DNA of 64,000 nucleotides from Datnioides undecimradiatus (lineage: Eukaryota; Chordata; Actinopteri; Lobotiformes; Datnioididae). This document shows positions 63,586-64,000 of the stretch, one piece after another. Position 1 is the first letter of the stretch. Each line of letters starts with the position of its first letter. The translations under genes and the position numbers were made by a program. The notes beneath the pieces were generated by a model. That model searched no databases, was not told where the DNA came from, and worked only from the letters and a program-made list of their open reading frames with translations. Where the stretch lies: assembly GCA_008933995.1 (NCBI GenBank), contig WARS01000071.1:5858652-5922651 (forward strand), given 5' to 3'.

Positions 63586-64000
63586 GTAACTGGGGAGGAA
63601 GCAGCGGAGGCCGGGGCTTCAAACTGACAGCTTCACTTTCTGCAGCTCTCTGCTTCAAAAAAGAAAAGTTCTTTGTGCTGATTAATTGTCTGTGTTTTAG
63701 CTTATACGACCACCGAGCTTATATCTAGTTTGACATTTTGGAAATACTCCAACGGTTACACGAGAAGATAGACACCGCTCTCGTGTGTATCTGACCAATA
63801 TGAAGTTAACACTAGCAAACAGTTAGCCTAGCTTAGCTGAAAGGCTGGAAACAGGGGGGAACAGCTAGCCTTGCTTTCCCTTGTTTCTAGTCTTTGTGGC
63901 AGGTTGAGATAGCTTCATGTAGAGTGCACACTTGAGAGAGATATTGATCTACCCATCTCACCCCCGTCAAGAAAGAAAATGGCAAAAATGCCAAAATGTC
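63586..64000 (+). other. Start of the rap1gap intron after the last visible exon
   Basis: Begins GTAACT, a weaker donor than others in the gene. Reading through instead adds [13 protein letters not shown] and a stop at 63625-63627. The rest is mostly the dispersed repeat at 63690. Confidence 0.5.
63690..63890 (+). repeat. Second dispersed teleost repeat (GGAAACAGGGGG-type)
   Basis: In order: GACATTTTGGAAATACTCC, GAGAAGATAGACACCGCTCT, ATATGAAGTTAACACTAGCA, TTAGCCTAGCTTAGC and CTGGAAACAGGGGGGAACAG then CTAGCCTTGC. This matches the order of a common fish repeat I remember (TTAGCATAAAGACTGGAAACAGGGGGAAACAGCTAGCCT-type; that core is quoted here from memory in part). It lies in the rap1gap intron after the last visible exon. 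The class is unknown to me. Confidence 0.6.

Overview
The window looks like a ray-finned fish, probably percomorph. Vertebrate genes are split by GT-AG introns, microsatellites are frequent, and several dispersed repeats resemble ones I remember from teleost non-coding DNA. All three protein-coding genes I can support lie on the + strand. No prokaryotic, viral or CRISPR feature was seen.

Region 1 (1-7.57 kb) is the 3' half of a Bicaudal-D gene, best called bicd2-like: four coding exons, then a long 3' UTR with a poly(A) signal at 7541. Its third coiled coil is strongly conserved, but it ends in a 327-residue Ser/Arg/Pro-rich tail instead of the short mammalian BICD2 end. Region 2 (7.57-9.8 kb) is a head-to-tail tandem duplication whose first unit carries a LINE fragment; its right edge runs into the nt5dc2 promoter. 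Region 3 (9.8-18.2 kb) is a complete 14-exon nt5dc2 gene, 606 residues, with an intact HAD DxDxT motif. Region 4 (18.2-31.6 kb) has no supportable protein gene. It holds a CpG-containing promoter-like patch, AT-rich possible regulatory stretches and one dispersed repeat. Region 5 (31.6-64 kb) is most of rap1gap: 17 coding exons with the GoLoco motif and the RapGAP catalytic asparagine. The C-terminal Ser-rich part lies beyond the window.

The most interesting observation is the 5' half of rap1gap. Besides the main first exon at 32152, I see a second ATG-bearing exon at 42051 that ends in the right splice phase for exon 3. Two weaker candidates (31649, 54378) have a phase fitting the GoLoco exon, and a GA-rich non-coding first-exon candidate lies near 49.4 kb. 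Together they suggest several promoters that would make Rap1GAP proteins with different N-termini.

The genes do not form one pathway. BICD links dynein to cargo, NT5DC2 is a HAD-family nucleotidase-like protein, and Rap1GAP switches off Rap GTPases. In human these genes are on different chromosomes (from memory). Exon borders were read by eye from splice consensus, phase and remembered human proteins; no alignment or expression data were available.
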